Source: Marinisporobacter sp. (GTDB lineage: Bacteria; Bacillota; Clostridia; Peptostreptococcales; Thermotaleaceae). Taken from it: a stretch of DNA of 64,000 nucleotides. This document shows positions 16,517-25,678 of the stretch, piece by piece. The notes under the pieces are model-generated. The model saw nothing but the letters and a program-made list of their open reading frames with translations. It was not told where the DNA came from and searched no databases. Made by a program: the position numbers and the translations under genes. Position 1 is the first letter of the stretch. Each line of letters begins with the position of its first letter. The stretch lies in contig JAOARP010000047.1 of assembly GCA_025210525.1 (NCBI GenBank), positions 620,001 to 684,000 on the forward strand, in the 5' to 3' direction.

Positions 16517-18184
16517 TCATTTTCCCTTATCTTCTTCAATTGGTTTAGCTAATATTCTAAATATCATTAAAACCACAAGAATGCTGATTAAAATATTGAT
16601 TGCTATATGAAGTCCTATAGCAACCCCAATATATCCAATCACTGCTCCAAGTCCTGCTAAAACTGCATAAGGCATCTGGGTTTTTACATGGTCTATATGA
16701 TCTGCTCCACTAAACATAGAAGACATAATAGTCGTATCTGATATAGGGCTACAATGATCTCCAAATATAGCTCCTGCAAATACTGCTCCTATAGTTGGGA
16801 TAATATACATCATAGGGTCTATCCCTTCAGCAGTTGATACATTAAATACAATAGGGATAACAATAGGCATGAGTACAGCTACTGTACCATAGGATGTTCC
16901 TGTTGAAAAAGAAATAACTCCTCCGATTAAGAAAGTGATCAGTGGAATAATCGCAGGAGACAATACCCCTTCTGTAATTCCTACTAAAAATTTAGCTGTT
17001 CCAACAGCTTTTATGGAAGAACCGATTCCCCAAGCAAATATCAATATAAGTGTTCCAAAAAATATAGATCTCATTCCTTCCATATAGCCTTTAAATAATC
17101 TACTAGTAGGCACAAGGTTTTGAATTTTATAAAGGACCAAAGTAACAAAAACTGCACCAAAAGAACCTAAACACAATGCCTTTGAACTACTTCCCTTAGC
17201 AATAGCTTCCGAAATAGAAACGTCTGGCCATCCCCCTGTTTTTATGAGGAGTATTACAATAAGTCCTATCAAGCTTACAATAGGAATAATAAAGTTAATA
17301 AGACGTTTTGGACAATCTTCATCTGGCTCAAGTTCTTTTTGCTCCGCTGCAATTAAAGGCTTTGCACCATCTCTTAATATTTTTCCTGTACTTCTTGCTC
17401 TTCTTTCTGCTTCCAGCATAGGGCCAAAATCTTTTTCTGATAAAACCACATAAGTTAATAATGAAAGGGCAACAAAGCTATATACAACAAAAGGGATAGA
17501 TTTGAGATAAGCCGCATAAGGTGAGAGGGATATGCCTAAATCGTCAAATTGCATACCGATTTGACCAACCAAATAAGCAACCCAAGATGAAATCCCTGCA
17601 ATACAGGCAATAGGCGCTGCTGTACTATCTACAATATAAGATAATTTCTCCTTTGATATTTTATATTCTTTTGTTATGGGGCTCATGGTAGTACCTACAA
17701 CTAATGTATTCACATAATCTTCGAAAAAGATAACAAATCCAGCAAGCTCAGTGGCAAGTAAAGCCCCTTTTACTGACTTTATTTTTTTTGTGATCCAATG
17801 TACAACAGCCTCTATTCCCCCTCCAACTCTCATAATTCCTACTAATCCTCCTAGCGTCAAGCTTGTAAGAACGATTCTTGCTGACCAGGGATCTCCTAAA
17901 GCATTCCATAAGCTCTCTACACTATTTCCAAATCCATTAATAGGATTCCCTCCAGCAAGCATAGTTCCAGCTACCCATGTACCGATAAATAGAGATGGTA
18001 AAACTTCCTTTGTTACAATTGCTAAAAGGATAGCAACAAGAGGTGGCAGCAACGAAAAGATTCCAAAGCTTACATTTTCCCCATCCCCTCCTGAAGCAAA
18101 AACATAAGATGTCATAAATGATAATAGGATAATAAGTCCTATTGAATAAAATTTTCTCCATGTTTTATCCCATCTTAGTTTCAT
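16517..18184 (-). CDS. NhaC-family Na+/H+ antiporter
   Basis: This 555-aa membrane protein has about 12 hydrophobic segments. VSFGIFSLLPPLVAILLAIVTKEVLPSLFIGTWVAG opens the NhaC/YuiF fold, and FFEDYVNTLVVGTTMSPITK, DSTAAPIACIAGISSW and GAIFGDHCSPISDTTIMSS are conserved ion-path motifs. Homologs exchange sodium for protons, or amino-acid products in some cases. The substrate cannot be assigned here. The start is placed at the ATG of MKLRWDKTW (18184) after GAGGAGGG. An in-frame TTG at 18199 lies over the ribosome site. Confidence 0.87.
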   Translation of the reverse strand: MKLRWDKTWRKFYSIGLIILLSFMTSYVFASGGDGENVSFGIFSLLPPLVAILLAIVTKEVLPSLFIGTWVAGTMLAGGNPINGFGNSVESLWNALGDPWSARIVLTSLTLGGLVGIMRVGGGIEAVVHWITKKIKSVKGALLATELAGFVIFFEDYVNTLVVGTTMSPITKEYKISKEKLSYIVDSTAAPIACIAGISSWVAYLVGQIGMQFDDLGISLSPYAAYLKSIPFVVYSFVALSLLTYVVLSEKDFGPMLEAERRARSTGKILRDGAKPLIAAEQKELEPDEDCPKRLINFIIPIVSLIGLIVILLIKTGGWPDVSISEAIAKGSSSKALCLGSFGAVFVTLVLYKIQNLVPTSRLFKGYMEGMRSIFFGTLILIFAWGIGSSIKAVGTAKFLVGITEGVLSPAIIPLITFLIGGVISFSTGTSYGTVAVLMPIVIPIVFNVSTAEGIDPMMYIIPTIGAVFAGAIFGDHCSPISDTTIMSSMFSGADHIDHVKTQMPYAVLAGLGAVIGYIGVAIGLHIAINILISILVVLMIFRILAKPIEEDKGK

Positions 18185-18346
18185 ATGATCCCTCCTCAAA
18201 TTAAAGTTATAGTTATATTATTATATTCCCTCTTTTGCAGATGTTACACAAACATTTAGATCTATTGCCTATGAACCATTTGCTTTTTTCAGAATAAAAT
18301 ATTGTATGAGAAAATATTACAAAAATCCTTAAAGGAGGAACCCTCA

Positions 18347-19579
18347 ATGAGCTTTATTACAGACATGATTGCTGATAGATTTAGAGATCATAGCTTTGAT
18401 ATTGCAGAGCAGGATTATAAATTTATAAAAATAAAAAGAGCTAAGGAAGAAATAAAGAAAAAATATCCAAATAAAGAATTGATTGATATGGGCATAGGAG
18501 AACCTGACATCCCTGCTGATAAAAATGTAGTAAAAGTTCTTTCAAAAGAAGCTCGAAAAGCTGAAAATAGATGGTATTCAGATAATGGGATAAAAGAATT
18601 CCAAGAAGCAGCTGCCAATTACCTCAAAAGAACTTATGGAATAACAAATATTAATCCTCATACAGAAATCATGCATGGTATTGGAGCAAAATCCATTTTA
18701 TCTATGATGCCCCTATGTTTTATCAACCCCGGGGATATTACCCTTACAACACTCCCTAGTTATCCAATTATTTCTACTCACACAAAATATTTAGGTGGTG
18801 TAGTTTATGGACTTCCTTTGACAAAAGATAATGATTTTTACCCTGATTTTTCTAATATCTCAAATATCATATTATATCGCTCTAAGCTTTTATATCTCAA
18901 TTATCCAAATAACCCTACAGGCCAAGTTGCAACAAAAGATTTTTATAAGAGAGTCGTAGAATTTGCACATAAAAATAGGATCATTGTTGTAGCTGATTCC
19001 ACCTATGCACCTATTACCTTCGATGGGGAAAAGCCCCTAAGCTTTTTATCTGTTGATGGAGCAAAAGAAGTGGGTGTTGAAATCCACTCCCTTTCAAAAG
19101 CCTTTAATATGACAGGATGGAGACTTGCATTTATTGCTGGTAATGAAGAAACCATCAATATATTCGGAACTGTTAAAGCCAACTCAGATTCAGGTCAATT
19201 TAGAGCTATTCAAAAAGCAGGTATTCATGCACTGAATCATCCTGAGATTACAAAGGCTAATTGTGATAGATATTCAAGAAGATTTGATTATTTAATAAAA
19301 GCATTGAAGGAAGTAGGCTTTCCTATAGAGAAGCCAAAAGCTACTTTTTATTGCTATTTACCTATTCCAAAAGGGACAAAATCTGGTAAAGTCTTTCAAG
19401 ATGCGGATGATTTTTCACTATATCTTCTTAATGAAGCTCTTATATGTACAGTTCCTTGGAACTTTCCAGAACCCTATATAAGGCTTTCTGTTACCTTTGA
19501 AGCAAAGGATTATGAAGAAGAAAAGAGAATCATCAATGAATTGAAAAATAGACTATTACAGCTTCAATTAGTATTTTAA
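18347..19579 (+). CDS. dapL: LL-diaminopimelate aminotransferase
   Basis: This 410-aa PLP enzyme converts tetrahydrodipicolinate directly to LL-diaminopimelate for lysine and peptidoglycan synthesis. DMGIGEPDIPADKNVV, RWYSDNGIKEFQEAAANYL, YPNNPTGQVA and SLSKAFNMTGWRLAF (PLP Lys) fit class I/II aminotransferases of the DapL type. Length and the Pro-rich PWNFPEPYIRLSVTFEA ending also fit. The ATG at 18347 follows AAAGGAGG. An in-frame ATG at 18302 has no ribosome site. A related broad-specificity aminotransferase cannot be fully excluded. Confidence 0.85.
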   Translation: MSFITDMIADRFRDHSFDIAEQDYKFIKIKRAKEEIKKKYPNKELIDMGIGEPDIPADKNVVKVLSKEARKAENRWYSDNGIKEFQEAAANYLKRTYGITNINPHTEIMHGIGAKSILSMMPLCFINPGDITLTTLPSYPIISTHTKYLGGVVYGLPLTKDNDFYPDFSNISNIILYRSKLLYLNYPNNPTGQVATKDFYKRVVEFAHKNRIIVVADSTYAPITFDGEKPLSFLSVDGAKEVGVEIHSLSKAFNMTGWRLAFIAGNEETINIFGTVKANSDSGQFRAIQKAGIHALNHPEITKANCDRYSRRFDYLIKALKEVGFPIEKPKATFYCYLPIPKGTKSGKVFQDADDFSLYLLNEALICTVPWNFPEPYIRLSVTFEAKDYEEEKRIINELKNRLLQLQLVF

Positions 19580-19582
19580 TAC

Positions 19583-19615
19583 AAAAAAGACGAATCAATT
19601 GATTCGCCTTTTTTT
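19583..19615. terminator. Bidirectional terminator between dapL and clpX
   Basis: The hairpin CGAATCAATTGATTCG is flanked by AAAAAAGA and CCTTTTTTT, so it can stop transcription from both converging genes. Confidence 0.85.
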
Positions 19616-20888
19616 ATGATGCAGTTTCTTCTTTTTTATTTTTTGTATTTCTTTTCTTGCTTTCAGAAATCACCAAAGTAGGTTCTGTTAAGTTTTCAAC
19701 CGTTTCTTTAGTAATTACACATTTTTTAATGTCTTTTCTGGATGGAATATCATACATGACATCTAGCATGATGGCTTCCATAATTCCTCTTAATCCTCTT
19801 GCACCAGTTTTTCTTTCAATGGCTTTTTTAGCAATAGCTTTTAATGCATCTTCATCTATTTCTAGCTCTACATTGTCCATATCAAATAGCTTTTTGTATT
19901 GTTTTACTAAAGCATTTTTAGGCTCGCTTAATATTTTCACTAGTGCTGCTTCATCTAATTGATGTAGCGTTACCATTACTGGTAATCTTCCCACAAATTC
20001 TGGGATTAATCCATAGCGAAGCAAATCCTCTGGCTGCATTTTATCTAGCAATGTACCAATATCTTTTACTTCTTTGCTTTGAATATTTGCACCAAAGCCC
20101 ATAGACTTTTGACCAATACGTTTTTGAATCACTTTTTCTATACCATCAAAAGCTCCACCACAAATAAATAATATATTTGTCGTATCAATTTGAATAAATT
20201 CTTGATGTGGGTGTTTTCTTCCCCCTTGGGGAGGAACACTTGCTACAGTTCCTTCTAATATTTTAAGAAGTGCCTGTTGTACCCCTTCACCACTTACATC
20301 TCTTGTGATAGAAGGATTATCTGATTTTCTAGCGATCTTATCGATCTCATCAATATAGATAATTCCTTTTTCTGCTTTTTCTATATCGTAATCAGCTGCT
20401 TGTATGAGCTTTAATAAAATATTTTCAACATCTTCTCCTACATATCCAGCTTCTGTTAAAGATGTAGCATCAGCAATTGCAAAAGGAACATTTAATATTT
20501 TTGCTAAAGTCTGAGCAAGTAATGTTTTACCAGACCCAGTAGGTCCAAGCATAACAATATTACTTTTTTGAAGCTCTACATCATTAACTTTTCCTTGATG
20601 ATTGATACGTTTGTAGTGATTGTACACAGCTACAGCTAATGCTTTTTTTGCCTTATCCTGTCCTACAACATAATCTTCTAATACCCTTCTAATTTCTTGT
20701 GGTTTTGGAAGATCTGTCATTTCCATATCAATATTTTCATCAAATTCTTCTTGAATAATTTCTTGACAAAGTTCAATGCACTCATCACAAATATATACAC
20801 TAGGACCTGCAATCAATCTTCTCACTTGATCTTGAGATTTTCCACAAAAAGAACATTTTAGTTGCTTTTTCTCGTCAAATCTTGACAT
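19614..20888 (-). CDS. clpX: ATP-dependent Clp protease ATP-binding subunit ClpX
   Basis: The 424-aa AAA+ unfoldase feeds proteins to ClpP. The N-terminal zinc domain shows CSFCGKSQ and CDECIELC. Walker A is GPTGSGKT near residue 114, Walker B is [10 protein letters not shown], and the ClpP-binding IGF-type loop reads [29 protein letters not shown] is the sensor 2 region. The length is typical. It lies 20 bases after clpP in a tig-clpP-clpX operon. Confidence 0.97.
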   Translation of the reverse strand: MSRFDEKKQLKCSFCGKSQDQVRRLIAGPSVYICDECIELCQEIIQEEFDENIDMEMTDLPKPQEIRRVLEDYVVGQDKAKKALAVAVYNHYKRINHQGKVNDVELQKSNIVMLGPTGSGKTLLAQTLAKILNVPFAIADATSLTEAGYVGEDVENILLKLIQAADYDIEKAEKGIIYIDEIDKIARKSDNPSITRDVSGEGVQQALLKILEGTVASVPPQGGRKHPHQEFIQIDTTNILFICGGAFDGIEKVIQKRIGQKSMGFGANIQSKEVKDIGTLLDKMQPEDLLRYGLIPEFVGRLPVMVTLHQLDEAALVKILSEPKNALVKQYKKLFDMDNVELEIDEDALKAIAKKAIERKTGARGLRGIMEAIMLDVMYDIPSRKDIKKCVITKETVENLTEPTLVISESKKRNTKNKKEETAS

Positions 20889-20908
20889 ACTCTCACCTCT
20901 CTTTCCTA

Positions 20909-21490
20909 TTATCTAGAAGTGATCACCTTGTCTATTAATCCATACTCTACAGCATCTTTTGCTTCCATAAAGTTATCTCTATCTGTATCTTTTTGAATTC
21001 TTTCTAAAGGCTGACCTGTTCTTTCACTTAATATCTTATTTAAAGTCTCACGCATTTTAAGAATTCTTTCAGCATGAATACGGATATCCTCCGCCTGACC
21101 GCGTGTTCCACCTAACGGCTGATGAATCATAATTTCTGCATTAGGTAATGCATATCTTTTCCCTTTAGCTCCTGCCGCTAATAAAAAAGCTCCCATGCTT
21201 GCTGCCATACCAATACATATTGTAGATACATCAGGCTTTATATACTGCATTGTATCATAAATCGCCATTCCAGCTGTTATACTTCCACCTGGACTGTTAA
21301 TATATATCATAATATCTTTATCTGGATCTTCAGCCTCTAAGAATAAAAGTTGTGCAACGACTAAGCTTGCAGTATGGTCGTTTACTTCATCTCCTAAGAA
21401 TATAATTCTATCCTTTAAAAGTCTAGAATATATATCATAAGATCTTTCCCCTCGATTTGTTTGTTCCACTACCATTGGTACTAAAGCCAT
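20909..21490 (-). CDS. clpP: ATP-dependent Clp protease proteolytic subunit ClpP
   Basis: The 193-aa serine protease forms the degradation chamber. The catalytic Ser is in [14 protein letters not shown] near residue 97, His in [10 protein letters not shown] near 122, and Asp in [16 protein letters not shown] near 171. The start [16 protein letters not shown] and the length match the family. It lies between tig and clpX. Confidence 0.97.
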   Translation of the reverse strand: MALVPMVVEQTNRGERSYDIYSRLLKDRIIFLGDEVNDHTASLVVAQLLFLEAEDPDKDIMIYINSPGGSITAGMAIYDTMQYIKPDVSTICIGMAASMGAFLLAAGAKGKRYALPNAEIMIHQPLGGTRGQAEDIRIHAERILKMRETLNKILSERTGQPLERIQKDTDRDNFMEAKDAVEYGLIDKVITSR

Positions 21491-21517
21491 AATCTCGATC
21501 CCTCCTTAGCTTACAAA

Positions 21518-22801
21518 TTAAGCCATCTTAGCATTTTCTACTAAGAAATCAACTGTTTTTCTTACTCTAAGACCATCTTTAATACCTTCCATATCACTTG
21601 GTCTTAATGTCTTCTTAAACTTATCTAATTCCATCTTATATTGTGTTGCATATTTTTCTATTTCTTGATCTACTTCTTCTTCTGCTACTTCTACACTCTC
21701 TACTTTTCCGATTTTCTCAAGTGTTAATTGAGTTTTCACTCTACTTTGTGCTTCTTCCTTCATTTGTTCTCTCATATCTTCCATCTTTGTTCCTGTATAT
21801 TGAAGATATGTATCTAAATTTAACCCTTGATATTGTAGTTGATAACCAAATTCATGAAGCATATCATCTATTTTTTGCTCTACCATTATTTCTGGAATAT
21901 CAATTTGTACATTTTCAGCAACCTTCTTTACTACAGCATCTTTTACTTCTTCTTCTTCTCTCATTTTAGCTGCTTTTTCTTGCTTTTCTTTAAGATCTGC
22001 TTTTAATTCTTCTAATGTATCAAATTCACTTACGTCCTTAGCAAACTCATCATCAAGCTCAGGGTATTCTTTTTCTTTTATTTCATGGATTGTTACTTTA
22101 AATACAGCCTCTTTTCCAGCTAAGTTTTCTGCATGGTACTCTTCAGGGAAAGTTACTTTTACTTCTGTTTCTTCTCCCATATTTTTACCAATTAATTGCT
22201 CTTCAAATCCTGGTATGAATTGTCCTGATCCGATTACTAATGTTTGCTTTTCAGCAGTACCACCTTCGAATTGCTCATCTCCTACAAAACCTGCATAATC
22301 GATAATTACATTATCTTTATCTTGAATAGGTCTTTCTACAGCAATCAATCTTGCATTTCTTTCTCTTAAACTGTCTACTTCCTTTTCTACATCCTCATCA
22401 GTAACATTATACTCTTTTTTCTCTACTTCTATACCTTTATAATCTCCAAGAGTTACTTCAGGCTTTACTGTAACCATAACAGTAAATACTACATCTTCGC
22501 CTTTTACAATATCTTCAACATCCAAATTAGGTCTATCTACTGGCTCAAGCTTTTGCTCATCAATAGCGTCTCCATATACTTTAGGGAATACTTCATTGAT
22601 TGCTTCTTCATAGAATACTTCTACCCCATAATTTAGCTCTATAATCTTTCTTGGTGCTTTTCCTTTTCTAAATCCAGGAATATTAAATCTTTTTCTCATT
22701 TTGTTGTACGATTTTTGGATTCCTTGTTCAAAATCTGCTGCTGGAACTACGATTTTTAAAGTTACTTCATTATTTTCTTTTTTCATTACTGTTGAACTCA
22801 T
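21518..22801 (-). CDS. tig: Trigger factor (ribosome-bound chaperone, peptidyl-prolyl isomerase)
   Basis: The 427-aa chaperone binds the ribosome exit tunnel. The ribosome-binding motif region is FNIPGFRKGKAPRKIIE near residue 38-54. The FKBP-like PPIase domain spans about 150-235 (DYAGFVGDEQFEGGTAEKQTLVIGSGQFIPGFEEQL). The rest is the helical cradle. The ATG at 22801 follows GAGGAGG. It is the first gene of tig-clpP-clpX. Confidence 0.97.
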   Translation of the reverse strand: MSSTVMKKENNEVTLKIVVPAADFEQGIQKSYNKMRKRFNIPGFRKGKAPRKIIELNYGVEVFYEEAINEVFPKVYGDAIDEQKLEPVDRPNLDVEDIVKGEDVVFTVMVTVKPEVTLGDYKGIEVEKKEYNVTDEDVEKEVDSLRERNARLIAVERPIQDKDNVIIDYAGFVGDEQFEGGTAEKQTLVIGSGQFIPGFEEQLIGKNMGEETEVKVTFPEEYHAENLAGKEAVFKVTIHEIKEKEYPELDDEFAKDVSEFDTLEELKADLKEKQEKAAKMREEEEVKDAVVKKVAENVQIDIPEIMVEQKIDDMLHEFGYQLQYQGLNLDTYLQYTGTKMEDMREQMKEEAQSRVKTQLTLEKIGKVESVEVAEEEVDQEIEKYATQYKMELDKFKKTLRPSDMEGIKDGLRVRKTVDFLVENAKMA

Positions 22802-22869
22802 TTTTTTTCCTCCTCTATGACTTTAATATTCTTCATAGGCTATTTCAATATGTAGACTTTTTAACCTAT

Positions 22870-22897
22870 ATATTATACCATAAATTTTATGTGTCAA
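22870..22897 (-). promoter_or_regulatory. Likely promoter of tig-clpP-clpX
   Basis: A perfect TTGACA (22892-22897) is followed by TATAAT at 14 bases or TAATAT at 16 bases on the minus strand. The second pairing has the more usual spacing. Confidence 0.6.
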
Positions 22898-22977
22898 GCA
22901 TTTTTTTGCTCTACAGATTCATCCTAGCTATAGTTTTTGTAATTTTTGCCAATACTGAGTAAAACTATTCAGCACTT

Positions 22978-23007
22978 TAAAGACCAATGGAACATCCATT
23001 GGTCTTT
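22978..23007. terminator. Orphan hairpin between tig and the symporter operon
   Basis: AAAGACCAATGG and CCATTGGTCTTT pair around a six-base loop, with a TTTTATTC tail on the plus strand. No plus-strand gene precedes it, so it may insulate the divergent promoters or end a short transcript. Confidence 0.55.
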
Positions 23008-23215
23008 TATTCATCTACATTATATCATTATCCCTTAAAAAGTAAACCAAATCAAGCTTTTTTTATGAATATTTCAAGCAATCTTCGAATATCTATCTAA
23101 GGGGAAATATAACAATGTAAAAATAGGAGGATCCATACAAAATTTATAGATTTCTTATTCTTCTATTCAAGTTATGATGATCCTTCCATTTTCGTGAAGC
23201 ATGGAGGTTTTATAA

Positions 23216-23476
23216 ATGATTTTTAAAAAGAAAAAAATATATACAAAAAAAATCCTATGGGCTCTTATCCTCTTAGGTTTTTCGATTATGGAATTTCCAG
23301 GTATATTCTTCATCAATCGCATTGATCCTCTTATTTTGGGATTGCCTTTTATTTATGGCTTTATGCTCATCATGTGGCTTTATATGTGTATGATTACTTT
23401 TATAGGATATAAAACCAACTGGGGAAAGGGTATAGAAAAAGATGATTCTCATATGAAAGGAGACACGCTAAAATGA
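23216..23476 (+). CDS. Small membrane protein, DUF3311-like symporter partner
   Basis: The 86-aa protein has a basic N-terminus and two membrane helices (about residues 13-30 and 40-65). The stretch PGIFFINRIDPLILGLPFIYG, followed by a hydrophobic helix and a short polar tail, resembles DUF3311 proteins that sit directly before sodium-solute symporters. Its stop overlaps the symporter start by four bases (ATGA), so the two are probably made together. A small-subunit role is inferred from context. GGAGG lies 8 bases before the ATG. Confidence 0.78.
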   Translation: MIFKKKKIYTKKILWALILLGFSIMEFPGIFFINRIDPLILGLPFIYGFMLIMWLYMCMITFIGYKTNWGKGIEKDDSHMKGDTLK

Positions 23477-24903
23477 ACCAAAATGTATTAGCACTTCTCA
23501 TTATGGGTACCTATATGTTTATCCCTCTCTTTATCGGGTCTAAAGCCGGAGAGAAGGAACTTCAAACACCAGAGGATTTTTTCCTCCAAAGTAGAAGCAT
23601 GGGTTCTTTAGCTGTATTTTTTACTGTACAAGCTACTTGGTGGAGCACTTTTGCTTTTTTCGGATCTAACGCATATTTTTACTCAAAAGGACCTGTTTAT
23701 TGGACTACTATCGCTTGGGATTTTCTCTTTGGCATATTGTTTCTTGTTATCGGAAAGGGTATATGGTTCTATGGGAAAAAAAATAATTATATTACAGCCT
23801 CTGACTTCTTTGAAGGTATGTACCATTCGAAAAAGCTTGGCAATCTTATTACTTTTATTATGTTGCTTTTCACTATGCCTTATCTTCAAATTCAACTTGC
23901 CGGTGGTGCTTATTTGATTGAAGTAGCATCTCAAGGACTGATTCCTTGGGAAATGGGCTGTTTCATTTTTTGCATCGTTATTGTTATTTATATATGGACA
24001 GGTGGACTGAGAGCTGTTGCATGGGTAGATATTTTTTACGAAATTTTAATTCTTTTTGGAACGATTTTAGCAGGATTTTTCATTGTTTCAAAAGTAGGCG
24101 GTATTTCTTTATTGTTTAAAAATTTACTAAAAGTTTCACCTGAAGCATTAACCCTTCCAGGTCCAACGAAAACAGCAGGTCCTCTTGTATGGATCTCTAT
24201 GTTTTTTATTGTCCCTATGGGTGCCATTATGAGCCCACCCCTATGGACAAGAATATATGCTGTGAAATCTCAAAAGACTTTTCACCTGATGCCTTTCCTT
24301 TTAGGCTTTATTTCTATTGTCAATATTGCCCCCATGCTTGTTGGGAATGCAGGTATTCTTCTAGAGCCAAATCTTCAAAATGCAGATACTTTGCTTCCTC
24401 TTATGCTACTCAAATATGCTCCCTTTTCTCTAGCCTCACTCATTTTAACAGGTGGAGCAGCAGCAGCCATGTCCACTTCTAATTCTCAAATTCACGCACT
24501 CTCTGCTATATATGCTATTGATCTTCATAAAAAATATATTCATAAAAATATTGATAATAAAAATTTGATTCGTATTGCACGATGGTCCATCTTAAGCTTT
24601 ACCATTTTTTCATATCTTTTAGCAGTATATATTCCAGGCTTATTAATTCAAATCGGAATGGTAGCACTCAGTGGAACGGCACAAGTTATTGTCCCTACAA
24701 TAGGTATATTATTTTGGAAAAAATCCACCTCTTCAGGAGCCATTGCAGGTTTATTAAGTGGGATTACCTTCTTATGTATATTCACTTATATCCACATGAT
24801 TTATTCGTCTCTTCCCATTGATCCTGGCTTAATCAGTTTAAGTATAAACACAATGGTCTTTGTTTTTGTAAGTTATCTAACACCAAATCATCAAAACATT
24901 TAA
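23473..24903 (+). CDS. Sodium:solute symporter (SSS family)
   Basis: This 476-aa membrane protein has about 13 helices. The N-terminal ETPEDFFLQSRSMGSLAVFFTVQATWWSTFAFFGS region (here beginning QTPEDFF), the YIWTGGLRAVAWVDIFYEI motif and GGAAAAMSTSNSQIHALSAIYAIDL (sodium site) are SSS signatures. It should import an organic solute with sodium. The solute is not readable. Its stop is only four bases from the stop of the converging response regulator gene, with no terminator between. Confidence 0.88.
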   Translation: MNQNVLALLIMGTYMFIPLFIGSKAGEKELQTPEDFFLQSRSMGSLAVFFTVQATWWSTFAFFGSNAYFYSKGPVYWTTIAWDFLFGILFLVIGKGIWFYGKKNNYITASDFFEGMYHSKKLGNLITFIMLLFTMPYLQIQLAGGAYLIEVASQGLIPWEMGCFIFCIVIVIYIWTGGLRAVAWVDIFYEILILFGTILAGFFIVSKVGGISLLFKNLLKVSPEALTLPGPTKTAGPLVWISMFFIVPMGAIMSPPLWTRIYAVKSQKTFHLMPFLLGFISIVNIAPMLVGNAGILLEPNLQNADTLLPLMLLKYAPFSLASLILTGGAAAAMSTSNSQIHALSAIYAIDLHKKYIHKNIDNKNLIRIARWSILSFTIFSYLLAVYIPGLLIQIGMVALSGTAQVIVPTIGILFWKKSTSSGAIAGLLSGITFLCIFTYIHMIYSSLPIDPGLISLSINTMVFVFVSYLTPNHQNI

Positions 24904-24907
24904 GAAT

Positions 24908-25636
24908 CTACCCTCTTCTTACTACGTTTTTTTCAGATAAAGAATGATTAAACTTATATCCCACTCCTCTTATATTCATAATATATTTAGGATTAGAAGG
25001 ATTTTTTTCAATTTTTTTACGCAATTTACTAATATATACCATAATCGTCCTTGAATCTCCATCTAAACAATTCATTTTCCACACCATTTGAAACAATTGA
25101 TCCATACTATAAATTCTTTTGGGATTTTTAGCCAGTATAGATAAAATTTCAAATTCCTTGCTTGAAAGATTTATAAGTTCATCATCTACCCAAACTTCAT
25201 GACTATCTAAATTCATCTTAATCCCAGGATAAGCAATAATATTCGATTGTTTTTTCACTTGCGTTAACAATCTATTTCGACGAATATGTGCTTTAATTCT
25301 GGCAATCAATTCCCCTGGTAAAAAAGGCTTTGTTAAGTAATCATCTCCTCCAACAGAAAGTGCCAAAATTTTATCTATCTCTTCCCCCTTACAGCTTAGA
25401 AAAATAATAGGCGCGTTACATTGTTTTCGGATCTCTAGACATAATTCAATCCCATCTATATCTGGCAGCATAATATCTAGAATAATCAAATCAGGTTTTT
25501 TTATTCTAACAGCTTCAAGGGCATCTTTTCCATTTTCTACAGCAAATACTTGAAATGCTTCTTTGATCAAATAGGATGTAATAAGTTCATGAATTTCTTT
25601 TTCATCATCAATAATCAAAATTTTTTCTCTTGCCAT
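24908..25636 (-). CDS. Response regulator, OmpR/PhoB family
   Basis: This 242-aa DNA-binding regulator has a receiver domain (acidic pocket in LIIDDEKEIHE, phospho-Asp in LIILDIMLPDIDG, Lys in YLTKPFLPGE) and a winged-helix domain ending NIRGVGYKFNHS. It lies 42 bases after its likely partner kinase. The target is unknown. The adjoining converging symporter operon is one possible target. Confidence 0.9.
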   Translation of the reverse strand: MAREKILIIDDEKEIHELITSYLIKEAFQVFAVENGKDALEAVRIKKPDLIILDIMLPDIDGIELCLEIRKQCNAPIIFLSCKGEEIDKILALSVGGDDYLTKPFLPGELIARIKAHIRRNRLLTQVKKQSNIIAYPGIKMNLDSHEVWVDDELINLSSKEFEILSILAKNPKRIYSMDQLFQMVWKMNCLDGDSRTIMVYISKLRKKIEKNPSNPKYIMNIRGVGYKFNHSLSEKNVVRRG

Positions 25637-25678
25637 TCTTTATTCCTCCTAATTCTTATGATTTAGTGAGTATCCTTT

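Larger units (their letters stand above)
22802..23215. other. 414-base divergent intergenic region
   Basis: It holds the tig promoter on the left, an orphan terminator-like hairpin at 22978-23007, and the untranslated region of the symporter operon on the right. I saw no open frame with a ribosome site and no known riboswitch fold. Confidence 0.6.
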
